DNA of 64,000 nt from Parapedobacter sp042666505 (GTDB lineage Bacteria; Bacteroidota; Bacteroidia; Sphingobacteriales; Sphingobacteriaceae), in NCBI RefSeq assembly GCF_042666505.1, contig NZ_JBHTDN010000004.1, forward strand, positions 124,001 to 188,000, given 5' to 3'. Of the stretch, positions 26,418 to 36,883 are shown in pieces; position 1 is the first letter of the stretch; each line of letters starts with the position of its first letter. Below the pieces are notes generated by a model. It saw only the letters and a program-made list of their open reading frames with translations, ran no database searches and was not told the DNA's origin. The position numbers and the translations under genes are program-made.

Positions 26418-28214
26418 ATGGAAAGAAAATCTATAAAGTGGGTGGTTTTAACCCTTTTGATATCCACGATAGCAGCCTCGTGCGAAAAGGGTTTTTTAGA
26501 TAAAGCACCCGACGAAGACTTGACGATAGACGATGTGTTTGCAGAGCGGCAATACGCGGAGCGCTTTTTAACCGCTACGTATAACTATCTCCCTACCGAG
26601 ATTGATTTTGCGGAGATACCCGGCAGAAATCCGTTTGTGGGAGCGTCTGATGATATGGAGATGTCGTGGCTGAACCGGTTTTCACACCGGATGAACGGGG
26701 GCACGTGGGGGCCAAACGATGTACCCGGCAATGAGCATTGGTCGATACCTTATCAAGCACTTAGGCGACTGAACCTCTTCACCGAGAACATCACGCGCAC
26801 CCCGATGGATGAACAGGTAAAACGAACTTGGATCGGCGAGGCGGAGTTTTTGAAAGGTTTTTTTCATTTCCTGTTAGTCAGGCTCTATGGACCTGTGCCG
26901 ATTGTTGACCATTCATTCCAACCCAATGATGATTTCTCTCTATTAAAGCGAAATACGCTGCCCGAGTGCATCAATTATATCGTGAGCAGATGTGACGATG
27001 CCGCGTCGCTTCTCCCCATGACGGTGCCCGCGGCAAGCAAGGGCAGGGTTACCGGTGCAGCCGCCTTGGCTCTGAAATCGCGGGTATTGCTTTACGCAGC
27101 AAGCCCATTGTTCAATGGCAACCCGGACTACGCGGACTTTGTGGATTCCGAAGGCGTCAAGCTGTTTTCCTCTTACGATGGGCAACTTTGGCAACGGGCC
27201 GCCGACGCCGCAAAGGAAAGCATTGAGCGCTCCGAAGCGGCCGGTTACCGGCTTTACCGGTCGTCCACCAACGATCCCGTCCAAAATTACCAGCAGGTTT
27301 TCACCGAGCGGCACAACCAAGAGATTCTCTTTGCCCGCAATCTGGGCGTCCACAGTTGGCAGGAGATGGGGGGAGCACCCAATAGCGAAGGTGGATGGAG
27401 CGGTTTGTGTCCGCTGCAGCGGTTGGTTGATGCGTACGAAATGGCCGATGGGACAACCCCGATAACCGGTTACGAAGCTAATGGTCAACCCCTAATCAAT
27501 ACATCTTCAGGCTATCAGGAAACCGGTTATGCTGCCGAGGCACATCCAGCCGGATATTACCCTGCGGGAGTACGGAACATGTATGTCAACCGGGAACCCC
27601 GGTTTTATGCTACCGTAAACTACAACGGCGCCATGTGGCGGGGCAGGCAATTGGAGTTTTGGAATTCTGGTGCGGAAGGGAAGTCTAAGGGAGGGACCGA
27701 GTTGTACTCGGTAACGGGGTACCTGCTCAGGAAGTTTATGGATGAGAATAATGTCAACATCCGCGAAGGTCGCTTCGTATTAAAAACATGGGTGTATTTT
27801 AGGCTCGCCGAGCAATACCTTAACTATGCGGAGGCACTTAATGAGGCACAAGGCCCCGTTGAGGCCGTGTACGCCCATGTAAACGCGGTTCGGGACCGGT
27901 CGGGATTGCCAGGCCTCCCATCGGGTTTATCTAAAGATGAAATGCGGGCGAAAATACGCCATGAGCGCCGCATCGAGCTTTCTTTTGAGACCCATCGTTA
28001 TTTTGACACGCGTCGGTGGTTAATCGCGGAAGAAACCAATAAGATTGATTTATATGGAATGAATATCCACGTTGGAAACTCATTGAAAGACGACGGGTTT
28101 TATCAGCGTACTTACCAGAAATCGCGGGTTTTTGAGAAGAAGCATTATTTGTGGCCAATCGATCAAAATACGATTAACGTAAGCCCGTTGGTTGTTCAAA
28201 ACCCTTTTTGGTAG
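26418..28214 (+). CDS. SusD/RagB-type glycan-binding lipoprotein
   Basis: Outer-leaflet lipoprotein of 598 residues that caps the SusC channel and binds oligosaccharides. The signal peptide ends in a lipobox AASC; EKGFLDKAPDEDLTIDDVF is a typical SusD start. TPR-like helices (EAEFLKGFFHFLLVRLYGPVP) and the C-terminal RHERRIELSFETHRYFDTRRW box are present. It starts 9 bases after susC, and a hairpin terminator follows. Confidence 0.94.
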   Translation: MERKSIKWVVLTLLISTIAASCEKGFLDKAPDEDLTIDDVFAERQYAERFLTATYNYLPTEIDFAEIPGRNPFVGASDDMEMSWLNRFSHRMNGGTWGPNDVPGNEHWSIPYQALRRLNLFTENITRTPMDEQVKRTWIGEAEFLKGFFHFLLVRLYGPVPIVDHSFQPNDDFSLLKRNTLPECINYIVSRCDDAASLLPMTVPAASKGRVTGAAALALKSRVLLYAASPLFNGNPDYADFVDSEGVKLFSSYDGQLWQRAADAAKESIERSEAAGYRLYRSSTNDPVQNYQQVFTERHNQEILFARNLGVHSWQEMGGAPNSEGGWSGLCPLQRLVDAYEMADGTTPITGYEANGQPLINTSSGYQETGYAAEAHPAGYYPAGVRNMYVNREPRFYATVNYNGAMWRGRQLEFWNSGAEGKSKGGTELYSVTGYLLRKFMDENNVNIREGRFVLKTWVYFRLAEQYLNYAEALNEAQGPVEAVYAHVNAVRDRSGLPGLPSGLSKDEMRAKIRHERRIELSFETHRYFDTRRWLIAEETNKIDLYGMNIHVGNSLKDDGFYQRTYQKSRVFEKKHYLWPIDQNTINVSPLVVQNPFW

Positions 28215-28234
28215 ATGGATTCTTTGCATTGGAG

Positions 28235-28272
28235 GAGCGGAAACCCGGTTGAGCAGCAATCGGTTTCCGTTC
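28235..28272 (+). terminator. Hairpin terminator after the first susD
   Basis: GAGCGGAAACC at 28235-28245 pairs with GGTTTCCGTTC at 28262-28272 (one G-U pair, one bulged C), followed by TTCTTTATTGTTTC. It lies between convergent genes, 20 bases after the susD stop. Confidence 0.6.
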
Positions 28273-28344
28273 TTCTTTATTGTTTCGTAACGATTAGCCG
28301 AGCGGATGCTGGTTTTATCTCAAGGCCGTTGCCTATAGCAAGCG

Positions 28345-29502
28345 TTAGGGGCTATTTTCAATGAGCAGGGCCGCCAGGACGTGTGCATACCAACGCGATA
28401 GATAATCATTCGGATGATTGATGTTATTGCCCGTCATGTCTTGATACGATTTGTGGGTTAGTAGCCATTTATGCCAGTACGTCATGTCCGCGATGGCCAC
28501 TCCGTTGCACTCCAATCCCCGCAAGGCCGGCCGATACGCTTCCTGCAGGTTGTTATGAATAGCCTTTGGGTTGGCCAGCATGGGTGTAACTACGATAAAC
28601 TCACAGGTTGACCGCTGGTTCCGTACCGCCTCGATCATCGTCTGGATCTGTTTGGCAAACTCTTCGGCGGCGACACCAAACGTGCCGTCGTTCATGCCAA
28701 AGCCGATTACGACCAAATCCGGGTGTTCCGACATGACAAGGTCCATCTGCGTTAGTCCCCACGATGCCGTTTTTCCACCTACCGACAAATTTTTGTACGA
28801 TACAGGCGCGTCAAAATACCGCCGGAGCTGCCAGACAAAAAGTTCTCCCCAATTCGGCATAAATGGCGGAACATGTTGGAACCCGCTGCTGTTTGCTCCG
28901 GTTTCAATACTGTTCCCCAAAAAAACAACATGCAGTTTTTGGTGTTTGGCAAGTTTGCCGGCCGTAAGGGGCAGCCGACGCGTTGCAGACAGGTGCTTTG
29001 CCGGTTTGCCACTGCGCCGATCCGGTATGTACGTGACGGCAAGTTGTTTCGAGCGCAAAAGCTCGCCCTCACTGAAGAGCACATAAGTGCCGGGCGCAGA
29101 ACCAGGCTGCGAAATTCCTTCCCGTGCCTCGCCGTAAACAAGTTCATGGCTGCTGAAATACGGTATGCGCGACGAGTCGGTAAGCACAATCCGTTGGCCT
29201 TCCCATATCCAATCCTTTCCCTGTTCATATTCGGTGCCCAGATAGGTATCGCGGACGGACAATACAGACTTCACCGGAAACAAGAGGCCTCCGTTCGGTG
29301 CGGCATGTCCGTCTTTTATGGGCATCAACAACTCATTGTAAATCGTATCGGCCGTTAAGAACGGTTGCATATACTGGTCGAGATTGATATAGGCAGGCCA
29401 ATGCTTATCCAGCGTATCGATGGTTTGCGCCAATGCCTGCCGGTTTCCGCCACACAGCGTCAGGGCCAATACCCCGTTTACAATGAGTTGTTTTGCCAAC
29501 AT
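28345..29502 (-). CDS. SGNH/GDSL-type esterase
   Basis: A 385-residue exported hydrolase. After a signal peptide ending near ALAQ26, an N-terminal beta-rich domain (about 30-170) precedes the SGNH core. Catalytic blocks are GNSIETG with Ser198, the Gly/Asn blocks NLSVGG and GMND, and the Asp-His block near NINHPND. The family removes acetyl or other acyl groups from polysaccharides. It is last in the leftward SusCD operon, 3 bases after the unknown lipoprotein, and is the only recognisable enzyme there. Confidence 0.85.
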   Translation of the reverse strand: MLAKQLIVNGVLALTLCGGNRQALAQTIDTLDKHWPAYINLDQYMQPFLTADTIYNELLMPIKDGHAAPNGGLLFPVKSVLSVRDTYLGTEYEQGKDWIWEGQRIVLTDSSRIPYFSSHELVYGEAREGISQPGSAPGTYVLFSEGELLRSKQLAVTYIPDRRSGKPAKHLSATRRLPLTAGKLAKHQKLHVVFLGNSIETGANSSGFQHVPPFMPNWGELFVWQLRRYFDAPVSYKNLSVGGKTASWGLTQMDLVMSEHPDLVVIGFGMNDGTFGVAAEEFAKQIQTMIEAVRNQRSTCEFIVVTPMLANPKAIHNNLQEAYRPALRGLECNGVAIADMTYWHKWLLTHKSYQDMTGNNINHPNDYLSRWYAHVLAALLIENSP

Positions 29503-29505
29503 TTG

Positions 29506-30489
29506 TTAGTTCTTTTTAGTAACCGCCAATAAGTCAAATCCGTTAAACTCGAAGCCGACATCAAACGTGCCGGGCACCTCCCAGCCCAGGTTCATTCCCG
29601 AGATGCGGAAATCCTCGAAAAAAGACCCGGTTAGGTATCCCCGTTCTTTTGCCAGTTTCAAGGCGTCGACAATGAGCGGATAGATGTCTTTTTCAATGGT
29701 GATCCAATCTCCCGACTGAAAAGACCCCTCCATGAAATCGGTGCTTCCCGCACTGTAAATGAATTTCCCGGTAGCATCGCCCTTCCCGACATCTTGGGCG
29801 GCATATACCGGGATGTGCTCATAGCGATAGTCGTAGAAAGGGATTCCGAACCACAGGTAGTCGCCATAATAGGCCGAATTGGGGTTCAGGTCCTGCACCG
29901 TGATAAATAGTTGAAATTGGGCGGTATGCAATCCGGTATTATAGTCGTTTTCGTCCATCTTCATTTCCGCTTTGGTTAGTCGGCCTTTAAATTTCAGCAA
30001 CAGGCCTTCCAGATCTTTGACGTAAGGTTTCTCTGTAAAAGATTGCTCGATGAGTAAATGCGGCCACGCCTGGTTTTGCTGCCGGGGCGCTTCGTACTCG
30101 GCCGAGGCATAGACATCCATTGCTACCTCTATGTTCGCGCCATCCTTTTTAAAAGCGATGGCTTTTCCGTCGTTGGTATATGTGACCCTGCCATCGCTCG
30201 CCGTTTCTTTATCTGCTTCTTCAAGTTCATATTTGGTCCCCCATTCGGCCATTTCCCATATTGATGCGTCGGTTGAAGTTCCAAAAGGGTAAATACTTCC
30301 CGGTGCTGGAGCTTCGGCCCGTTTGCGGATCAACCCTCGTTCAAATAACCGGTCTTCCAGAATGGATAAGGTGTCGTATTCGTTTGTCTGTTCCGTAGGC
30401 TTCTCTACGTCGCCGCTCGCGGCACACGACGAAGTTAAACAAGCGCCCGCAATTGCCAGGCAACCAATGAACGTCTTTATTTCAATCAT
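29506..30489 (-). CDS. Unknown surface lipoprotein of a SusCD operon
   Basis: A 327-residue lipoprotein (lipobox-like TSSC near residue 22) that I do not recognise as an enzyme. It is rich in beta-strand-like segments with many aromatics (YYGDYLWFGIPFYDYRY; GMNLGWEVPGTFDVGFEFNG), which suggests a beta-sandwich with carbohydrate-binding potential. Its position between a TIG-domain protein and an SGNH esterase in a SusCD operon supports a role in glycan capture or hydrolysis on the cell surface. Confidence 0.6.
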   Translation of the reverse strand: MIEIKTFIGCLAIAGACLTSSCAASGDVEKPTEQTNEYDTLSILEDRLFERGLIRKRAEAPAPGSIYPFGTSTDASIWEMAEWGTKYELEEADKETASDGRVTYTNDGKAIAFKKDGANIEVAMDVYASAEYEAPRQQNQAWPHLLIEQSFTEKPYVKDLEGLLLKFKGRLTKAEMKMDENDYNTGLHTAQFQLFITVQDLNPNSAYYGDYLWFGIPFYDYRYEHIPVYAAQDVGKGDATGKFIYSAGSTDFMEGSFQSGDWITIEKDIYPLIVDALKLAKERGYLTGSFFEDFRISGMNLGWEVPGTFDVGFEFNGFDLLAVTKKN

Positions 30490-30499
30490 GATTAATCAA

Positions 30500-31456
30500 T
30501 TATAGTAATTCTAAATGGAAATTATCAAATGTAATGGCGACGGGATTGGCTAGGCCAAAGTAATAGAATCCCGGCGCTCCGCCAAGGTAAGGATTGGGAT
30601 CTTCGACGGTTTGTTCGAAAAGTATACCGTTTGTATCTGCATTGGTGACTTTAATCCGGAAGATGCCAACCTGCGAGGATGTGATTGCCACGTGATACGG
30701 CGTGTTCGGTGCAAATCCCTCAAATGTCTGATTCACCAGGATGTTTGCCCAGTCGCCAAGCCCGTTGCCTCCAGTCTTTAGGAATTGCAGCATGTTGTTG
30801 GTCGTGCGTAGCAGGTAAAAGCGCTTGTTATCGTTCTGCGCGTTGAAAATGATGCCGGCAAACGACTCAGGAGAGCTGCTCATCTCGGCCGTCAGCTCAA
30901 AATAACTGCCATCGCCTACTTTCATGTCCAGCTCAGCATCCCGGTAGAGCATATACGACTCCAACCCACCCGCTTGGCTGAAAAGCCGGTTTCCGTCCAA
31001 TGCAAATGTGCCATTGATAATCTGCCAGTTCGAGCCAATAGGGTTAGGTATCGTTTCCGAACTTACCGCAGGTACGTCGGGCCGGTCAAAGTTATCTTCA
31101 AATATTTTTGATCGCACCAATGAAAGATTTCGTTTGTTTGAAATCTTACCGCGGCTGCGTACCGATACTCCGATGATATTTCCCTCCAATACAGGTACAA
31201 TAACACGGATTAACGTATCCGAAACGGATACGGTTTCGACGACCGACTGCCCGAATTTGACTTCATTTTCCGTGGCATCGTTTGAGAAATTAAGGCCTAC
31301 GATCGACAGCGTATCGCCTTCTGCCGCATTGGCAGGTTCCAAAGCGATGATACGTGGGATCGGTGCCGTGTTCACCGGCGTAGATTCCTGTTTGCTACAA
31401 CCACTCAGCAACAAAGCTGTAGCACCTATAAATAGATTGAGAGCGTGCGTTTTCAT
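30500..31456 (-). CDS. TIG/IPT-domain surface glycan-binding lipoprotein
   Basis: A 318-residue lipoprotein (lipobox LSGC near residue 20). Residues about 33-115 form an IPT/TIG immunoglobulin-like domain (IPRIIALEPANAAEGDTLSI; GLNFSNDATENEVKFG). The C-terminal half starts FEDNFDRPDVP and looks like a concanavalin-A/LamG-type beta sandwich. This architecture matches SusE/F-like accessory glycan-binding proteins that follow susD. No catalytic motif is visible. Confidence 0.78.
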   Translation of the reverse strand: MKTHALNLFIGATALLLSGCSKQESTPVNTAPIPRIIALEPANAAEGDTLSIVGLNFSNDATENEVKFGQSVVETVSVSDTLIRVIVPVLEGNIIGVSVRSRGKISNKRNLSLVRSKIFEDNFDRPDVPAVSSETIPNPIGSNWQIINGTFALDGNRLFSQAGGLESYMLYRDAELDMKVGDGSYFELTAEMSSSPESFAGIIFNAQNDNKRFYLLRTTNNMLQFLKTGGNGLGDWANILVNQTFEGFAPNTPYHVAITSSQVGIFRIKVTNADTNGILFEQTVEDPNPYLGGAPGFYYFGLANPVAITFDNFHLELL

Positions 31457-31509
31457 TAGAAAATAAGTTGTTCATGAATTTTTCCGTTGTTGTCTTCTAT
31501 TCAATGAGG

Positions 31510-33267
31510 CTATTCCCATCCCGGGTTTTGCTCCCAAAGGGGCATGAGCGTCAGTTCACTTAAGGGAATGGGGAAGATCAAGTGATTGTCTGTCCACGAT
31601 TTCCGCCTTCCGGTTACGATGCGTTTTCCTGTGAAACGGTCGCCGGTTTTGGTCCATTCCATACCGGTTGTCAGTTTATCGGTGCTGCTTAGTATTTCCC
31701 AGCGGCGGACATCCCAGAAGCGATGTTCTTCGAACGCCAACTCAACGCGCCGTTCGCGGCGGATCCGTTCGCGCATCTGTTCCTTGTTTAGACCCTTGGG
31801 AAGCCCTGGCATACCGGCGCGGTCCCGGACGGCGTCAATGGCATCGTATACCGCTTCGGTGGGGCCATACGCTTCATTTGCAGCCTCCGCATAGTTTAAG
31901 TACAGTTCACCCAGCCGGTATTTTTTGAAGCGTGCCGTTCCCGTATTCGGGTCCAATTGGGCGGGATCGCGAAACTTTCGCAGGTAATATCCGTTGCCCG
32001 TACGTTGCATGATGTTGGAAATTCCATCGGCACCACCGAGGTACGACTGGATGTAATATGGCCGGCCATTGATCTCGCCGTAGTAGGCGTTGTTGTACCA
32101 TACGGTTGCATAGAATCGCGGGTCGCGGCCTTCATAGGGGTTTGCCTCGTCATATCCAGACGCCGTATTGATGATGGGGTAGAGGTGGTCTTCGTCGTAG
32201 TAACCCAAAATGGCGGGTTCACCGTTCGCCATGTCGTAGGCATCTACCAGTTCCTGGGATGGGCTCGCCCCGGCCTTATCTCCTCCAAGTGTGGGGATGG
32301 CGTGCATGCGGAACATCAGATGGCTGAACTCATGAGCACGGTACGGCTTGATTTCAAAAATAGTTTCCTTATCGGCGGGATTGGCGCTGATGTCCGTGCG
32401 ACTATTGAAGTATGCTTCATAGTCCGGGTGGAGGATGTAGTTGTTGGCAAGCAACTCCTCCAACGAATTTTTGGCTGCTTCTGCGGCATCTACCCATCGC
32501 GCCTGGTCATCGGACTCGTTCCAAAGCGGGCTTGCCGCAAACAATAAGGCTTGGGACCGTATCGCGTGAGCGACAGCCTTCGTGAACCGCCCGCGTTCGG
32601 GTTCGGCGGTAATGCGATACGGCAGGTGGCGTTCCAGGATGGCTTCGTCGCAATTCTGTTTGATAAACGCAACACATTCCTGAAAAGATTGCCGCGGCAG
32701 CGATTCAAACTGAAAATCCCCACCAAAAGGCCGATCGACGACCGGCATGCCGCCATACATTTTTATCAGTTCCAGATAGAAAAAGGCCCGCAGAACCTTG
32801 ACCTCTGCAACCAGGCGGGCTTTTACCTGTGGGTTGGCAAACGGTGTGCCGCTGATGTTCGCCAGAAAAACATTGGCTTGCCGGATACCGGCCCAGTTTT
32901 TCCGATAGTAGTTGCCATTTGATTCCGTATTGGCGGTTCCGGTTGAAAACTGGATGTCCAGCGGATTCCAATTAGGGCGTAATTCACCGTTGTACCACCG
33001 AGAAGGGGCGCGGGCCATATCCTGTGGAAAGTCATTGTCATGTGCCTCATCGGAGAAGCCCGCGAGCAGGGTAAAATAATCGTAGGCCGTGCCATAGGGG
33101 TTAATGTTGTCATAAATGGTATTAACATACTCAGCGGCCATCATTTCATCGGCAAAGATTTGTTCCAAGGTTAGGCGCCCGTCAGGCATGATATCCAGCG
33201 GATCTTTTTGGCAACCCGTTGCGACCCATATCAGAAGAGCAAGTGGTATATAGATTAACTTTTTCAT
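31510..33267 (-). CDS. SusD/RagB-type glycan-binding lipoprotein (second pair)
   Basis: A 585-residue SusD homologue. The signal ends in a lipobox ATGC, followed by QKDPLDIMPDGRLTLEQIF. TPR-type helices (EVKVLRAFFYLELIKMYGGMPV) and the family C-terminus (RIRRERRVELAFEEHRFWDVRRW, 20 of these residues in the core) are present. It starts 18 bases after its SusC partner. Confidence 0.94.
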   Translation of the reverse strand: MKKLIYIPLALLIWVATGCQKDPLDIMPDGRLTLEQIFADEMMAAEYVNTIYDNINPYGTAYDYFTLLAGFSDEAHDNDFPQDMARAPSRWYNGELRPNWNPLDIQFSTGTANTESNGNYYRKNWAGIRQANVFLANISGTPFANPQVKARLVAEVKVLRAFFYLELIKMYGGMPVVDRPFGGDFQFESLPRQSFQECVAFIKQNCDEAILERHLPYRITAEPERGRFTKAVAHAIRSQALLFAASPLWNESDDQARWVDAAEAAKNSLEELLANNYILHPDYEAYFNSRTDISANPADKETIFEIKPYRAHEFSHLMFRMHAIPTLGGDKAGASPSQELVDAYDMANGEPAILGYYDEDHLYPIINTASGYDEANPYEGRDPRFYATVWYNNAYYGEINGRPYYIQSYLGGADGISNIMQRTGNGYYLRKFRDPAQLDPNTGTARFKKYRLGELYLNYAEAANEAYGPTEAVYDAIDAVRDRAGMPGLPKGLNKEQMRERIRRERRVELAFEEHRFWDVRRWEILSSTDKLTTGMEWTKTGDRFTGKRIVTGRRKSWTDNHLIFPIPLSELTLMPLWEQNPGWE

Positions 33268-33285
33268 GTTTCTTATCTCAAACTA

Positions 33286-36200
33286 TTAAAAGGTGACATT
33301 CACTCCCCCATTGAATACCCGGTACACCGGATAGCTCAATGAATTGTTTACTTCGGGATCGAAATCTTTCGTACGCATCCAGTCCCAGGTAATCAGGTTC
33401 AGTCCGTTCACATAAAACCGGACTTCTTTTGCGCCGATACGGTTGCTCACCCTCGTTGGGAGCCGGTATCCGATTTCTGCATTTTTCAAGCGAATAAAGC
33501 TGCGGTTTTCGATGAAGAATGCATTGGCATCCCGTTCGCTAACCGAACTTCCCAAGCTCAATCGGGGGTACCGGATTTCTTCTCCTGCGGCGGCCCGCTC
33601 TGCGGTCCATGCATAGCGGTGACGGTCGCGGAAATCGTACAAGCCCATGGTGCCATACCCAGAAAGTGGCTGCGTCACGTTCCGTATTCCCTGGAACAGG
33701 AACGACACATCGAAATCACGGTAGTTGATGCTAAACGCCCCTCCGAAGGTGAACTCGGGTACGCCCGAATAGCCCATGGGAACCATGTCGCGTTCATCGA
33801 TCAGTCCGTCGTTGTTGGTGTCCTGATATTTAAAATCGCCCGGCCTGACCGTATAACCTACGTAATTGAGACCTTCGGCTTCAATTTCCTCGTAGCTCTG
33901 GTAGTATCCATCGCGCAGCGGATAGCCAAACACCTGGCCTATACGGTAGCCGGTTTGACGGTAACGATAGGCATAGTCAGCGGGATATTGCAGTTCGTCG
34001 GAAAACACAACCTTGTTGCGTGCAAAATTGTAGTTCAGTTTGGAAAGGATGGACCAGTCGCTGTTGATGCGTTTGTTATAGTTGAGTTCGATCTCATATC
34101 CGTGGTTCTCTACGACGCCCATATTCACCGGGCTCATACGGGAAGCCTCCACGCCGTATACCATCGGTATGGTTTGCCTATTGATGAGGATATTGTTCCG
34201 GTTTTCCTTGAATAGATCAACCATCAAGGTGATGTCGGTCAACAACCCCAGCTCCAGTCCCACGTTGGTTTTTTCCGCCACCTCCCATTGGATATAGGGG
34301 TTGCCCAGGTAGTTTTCACCGATCTTACCTCCCCGGCCCAGCGAACCGCTGTAACCGCCTCCCGTTTGGCGTTGGATGTCGTCAAGATACAGGAAGCGCC
34401 TGCTTCCCAATCGGTCACTGCCCACCCGGCCATAGGAAGCACGTAATTTAAGCATCGTGATGTAGGCGTTTTCCTTCAGGAAGTTTTCATTTGATATCAG
34501 CCAGCCTCCGGATAGGGTCGGGAAAAACCCATACCGCCGCCCTTTGGCAAACTGCTCGGATCCGTTGTAGCCCGCATTGAACTCAGCAAAATACTTGTTG
34601 TCATACCCGTACATGGCACGCAGCGAAATACCTCTCAGGTTAAACGGCAACCGGTCATTGGGCATAACCCTCACTTCCTGTTGCGCCAGCAACATTCCCG
34701 TGACTGCGTGTTTGTCGTTAAACGTCCGCTGATAGTCGGCGGATAGCTGAAAATTGAAAAACGATTGGAAGTTGGATCCACTGCCGATACTCAGCGGCGT
34801 GTTCTCCAGTTCCAAAAACATGCGCCGGTATTCGATGCTGTCCATACCGAGATGGTTTGACGTATTGGGATCAATCACCTGTATCCACCGCTGGTATTCC
34901 TTCGACGCCGTGAGCGAATAGACGGTCCGCGTGTCAAAAGACGCCATAAATTTGGTGGAAAGGCCTTCGGTCACCTGATCAAGATCCTGCTTCAGTCCCC
35001 AAGAAGCGGTTATGTTGTTCCGTGTTTCCCGGCGATATCCCGACCGGTTAATCAATGCCCAGGGTGACACGTTGTAGTTACCCGGCCCGATGAGTACTTC
35101 GCCATCGGGACTGAGCGGTCCCGGCAGTACCACCGGGAAGAAGCTGTATGTTCTCCTGAAAATCTCATCGGTGTTGGCATTCGGAGAGTTCACCTGTTCG
35201 AAATAGCCCGCGGCATTTAAAAAGGTGCTCAATGTCCCCGATTTATTCAGCTTGGCATCGATATTGGACCGGAAGTTATACCGTTTCAGAAAACCCGATG
35301 GATCGTATTCGGTAACGTCCGGACTGATTTTCCACTGCCCGCCTTGGTCGAGAAACCCCACATTGACAAAATATTGCACATAGTCACCGCCTCCACTGAT
35401 GTTGAGGTTATACCGTTGCTGGCCTACCCAGTCGTTAAACAGCAGTTCCTGCCAATTCGTGTTTGGATAAGCCTCGGGATAGTCCTGATACCGAAACCTG
35501 TCGAGCGCATACTCCGAATACGGGGGTTGATTTACCGGATCATTGGGGTCGGCGTTTGGGTTGTCATTGGCCCATGCCTGATTGCGCAGGCGCGCCCAAT
35601 CATAGGAACTTAACACCGAGGGCTCGCGGGTAAAGCCTTGGAAACCCTGTTCGTAGGTCAGGCCGATAGACGGCTGCCCCGTATTTCCCCGTTTGGTGGT
35701 TACCAGGATAACCCCATTTGCGCCCCGGACTCCAAATAAAGCCGTGGAAGATGCGTCTTTCAATATGGAGACGCTTTCTACCTCATTTGGGTCAATGTAG
35801 GTCATTTCACGCTCTACGCCGTCGACCAAAATTATGGGTGCAGTCGCGTTCAGCGTGCCCATGCCCCGTAAAAAGAGGGCTGTATGATCGCGGCCTGGCT
35901 CGCCACTTCGTTGCAGGGCCGTTAGACCGGGTAACCTTCCTGCCAAGGTCACGGCGAGATTCGCCGCTGGGCTTTGTTTGATCTCTTTGGTCTGTATGGA
36001 TGCGATCGCGCCGGTCACTGACATTTTTTTCTGTGTTCCATAGGCCACGACCACTACTTCATCCAAATCGCTGACTGCGGGAATCATCGAAATATTTACC
36101 GTATTTGTTGCGTCAATGATGAGGTGCTCTACAGGATGATAACCCACCAAGGTGAACACCAACGTCGACCCGGTTTCGGGGAGCGTGAGTTGGTACTGTC

Positions 36201-36720
36201 CGGCCTCGTCAGTGGTCGTGGCAGTTGTCGTTCCGTTGACGCTCACGGTAACCCCCTGTAACAAGTTACCCTGGTTGTCCGTGATTCGTCCGCTGATTAC
36301 CCGCTGTTGTAATTTTGCCGTAAATGAGCGGCCGGCTTCATTTTTCGGGGGTACCGGTGGTCCGGTAATCACAATGGTGTTTTCAGTAATTTGGTACGTC
36401 AGGGATATTGGCCTTAGCAAAGTCTCCAAAGTCTGGGTCAGAGGCATGTCGTTGACCTGAATAGAAACCGGAGTAGACCGATTTACGAGTCGGTCGTTGA
36501 AGATAACCATCAGTTCGGTCTGTTTTTCAATGGCCTGGAACACTTTTTCAATCGGTTGTTTTTTGATGTTTAATGAAACCGTTTGCGACCGCGTTTCTGC
36601 ACTCAGATGAAGACAAACGGCCAAAAGCAATAGCGAGGTCAATTTCATGATTCGGAGTAATTGGCCGATACCACAAGGTATCTTTTTCTTCCCTGTTGGG
36701 GAAAAATCATAATTTATCAT
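33286..36720 (-). CDS. SusC-type TonB-dependent transducer with STN domain (second pair)
   Basis: A 1144-residue outer-membrane transporter. After the start MINYDFSPTGKKK and a signal segment (about 25-45), an STN domain spans about 50-118 (VSLNIKKQPIEKVFQAIEKQ; ITENTIVITG). A carboxypeptidase-regulatory-like domain, the SusC signature LDEVVVVAYGTQKK, the plug GVRGANGVILVTTKRG and the barrel follow. The STN domain contacts the FecR anti-sigma factor encoded just upstream. Its N-terminus and leader are closely similar to those of the third SusC. Confidence 0.95.
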   Translation of the reverse strand: MINYDFSPTGKKKIPCGIGQLLRIMKLTSLLLLAVCLHLSAETRSQTVSLNIKKQPIEKVFQAIEKQTELMVIFNDRLVNRSTPVSIQVNDMPLTQTLETLLRPISLTYQITENTIVITGPPVPPKNEAGRSFTAKLQQRVISGRITDNQGNLLQGVTVSVNGTTTATTTDEAGQYQLTLPETGSTLVFTLVGYHPVEHLIIDATNTVNISMIPAVSDLDEVVVVAYGTQKKMSVTGAIASIQTKEIKQSPAANLAVTLAGRLPGLTALQRSGEPGRDHTALFLRGMGTLNATAPIILVDGVEREMTYIDPNEVESVSILKDASSTALFGVRGANGVILVTTKRGNTGQPSIGLTYEQGFQGFTREPSVLSSYDWARLRNQAWANDNPNADPNDPVNQPPYSEYALDRFRYQDYPEAYPNTNWQELLFNDWVGQQRYNLNISGGGDYVQYFVNVGFLDQGGQWKISPDVTEYDPSGFLKRYNFRSNIDAKLNKSGTLSTFLNAAGYFEQVNSPNANTDEIFRRTYSFFPVVLPGPLSPDGEVLIGPGNYNVSPWALINRSGYRRETRNNITASWGLKQDLDQVTEGLSTKFMASFDTRTVYSLTASKEYQRWIQVIDPNTSNHLGMDSIEYRRMFLELENTPLSIGSGSNFQSFFNFQLSADYQRTFNDKHAVTGMLLAQQEVRVMPNDRLPFNLRGISLRAMYGYDNKYFAEFNAGYNGSEQFAKGRRYGFFPTLSGGWLISNENFLKENAYITMLKLRASYGRVGSDRLGSRRFLYLDDIQRQTGGGYSGSLGRGGKIGENYLGNPYIQWEVAEKTNVGLELGLLTDITLMVDLFKENRNNILINRQTIPMVYGVEASRMSPVNMGVVENHGYEIELNYNKRINSDWSILSKLNYNFARNKVVFSDELQYPADYAYRYRQTGYRIGQVFGYPLRDGYYQSYEEIEAEGLNYVGYTVRPGDFKYQDTNNDGLIDERDMVPMGYSGVPEFTFGGAFSINYRDFDVSFLFQGIRNVTQPLSGYGTMGLYDFRDRHRYAWTAERAAAGEEIRYPRLSLGSSVSERDANAFFIENRSFIRLKNAEIGYRLPTRVSNRIGAKEVRFYVNGLNLITWDWMRTKDFDPEVNNSLSYPVYRVFNGGVNVTF

Positions 36721-36742
36721 TACGTTTGTTCGTTTAGATAAG

Positions 36743-36823
36743 TTAACTAACTGGTTTTAATACGCTTATTACTGGTTTTTCTGAACGGCAAGGGGAGTGT
36801 TCGCAGCACTTCCCTTTGTTCAT
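36743..36823 (-). promoter_or_regulatory. Leader hairpin before the second susC
   Basis: On the minus strand an ATG at 36823 is followed at once by a 10-bp stem with one A-C mismatch (about 36789-36815) around the 7-base loop CTGCGAA. GTTCAGA follows, ending 59 bases before the susC ATG. A 26-codon frame runs from this ATG to a stop at 36743, out of frame with susC. The same layout precedes the third susC. Confidence 0.65.
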
Positions 36824-36883
36824 GGCATAAAGTCACATGTTTACCTCATAGTGTTGTTTTTTAAGTTATATATCGGTGATAAT

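Noticed and set aside
31957..32547. A 196-codon plus-strand frame
   Set aside because: Antisense to the second susD, which has full-length family features.
33619..34215. A 198-codon plus-strand frame
   Set aside because: Antisense to the second susC; composition (runs of Val, Ile, Ala) is typical of a shadow frame.
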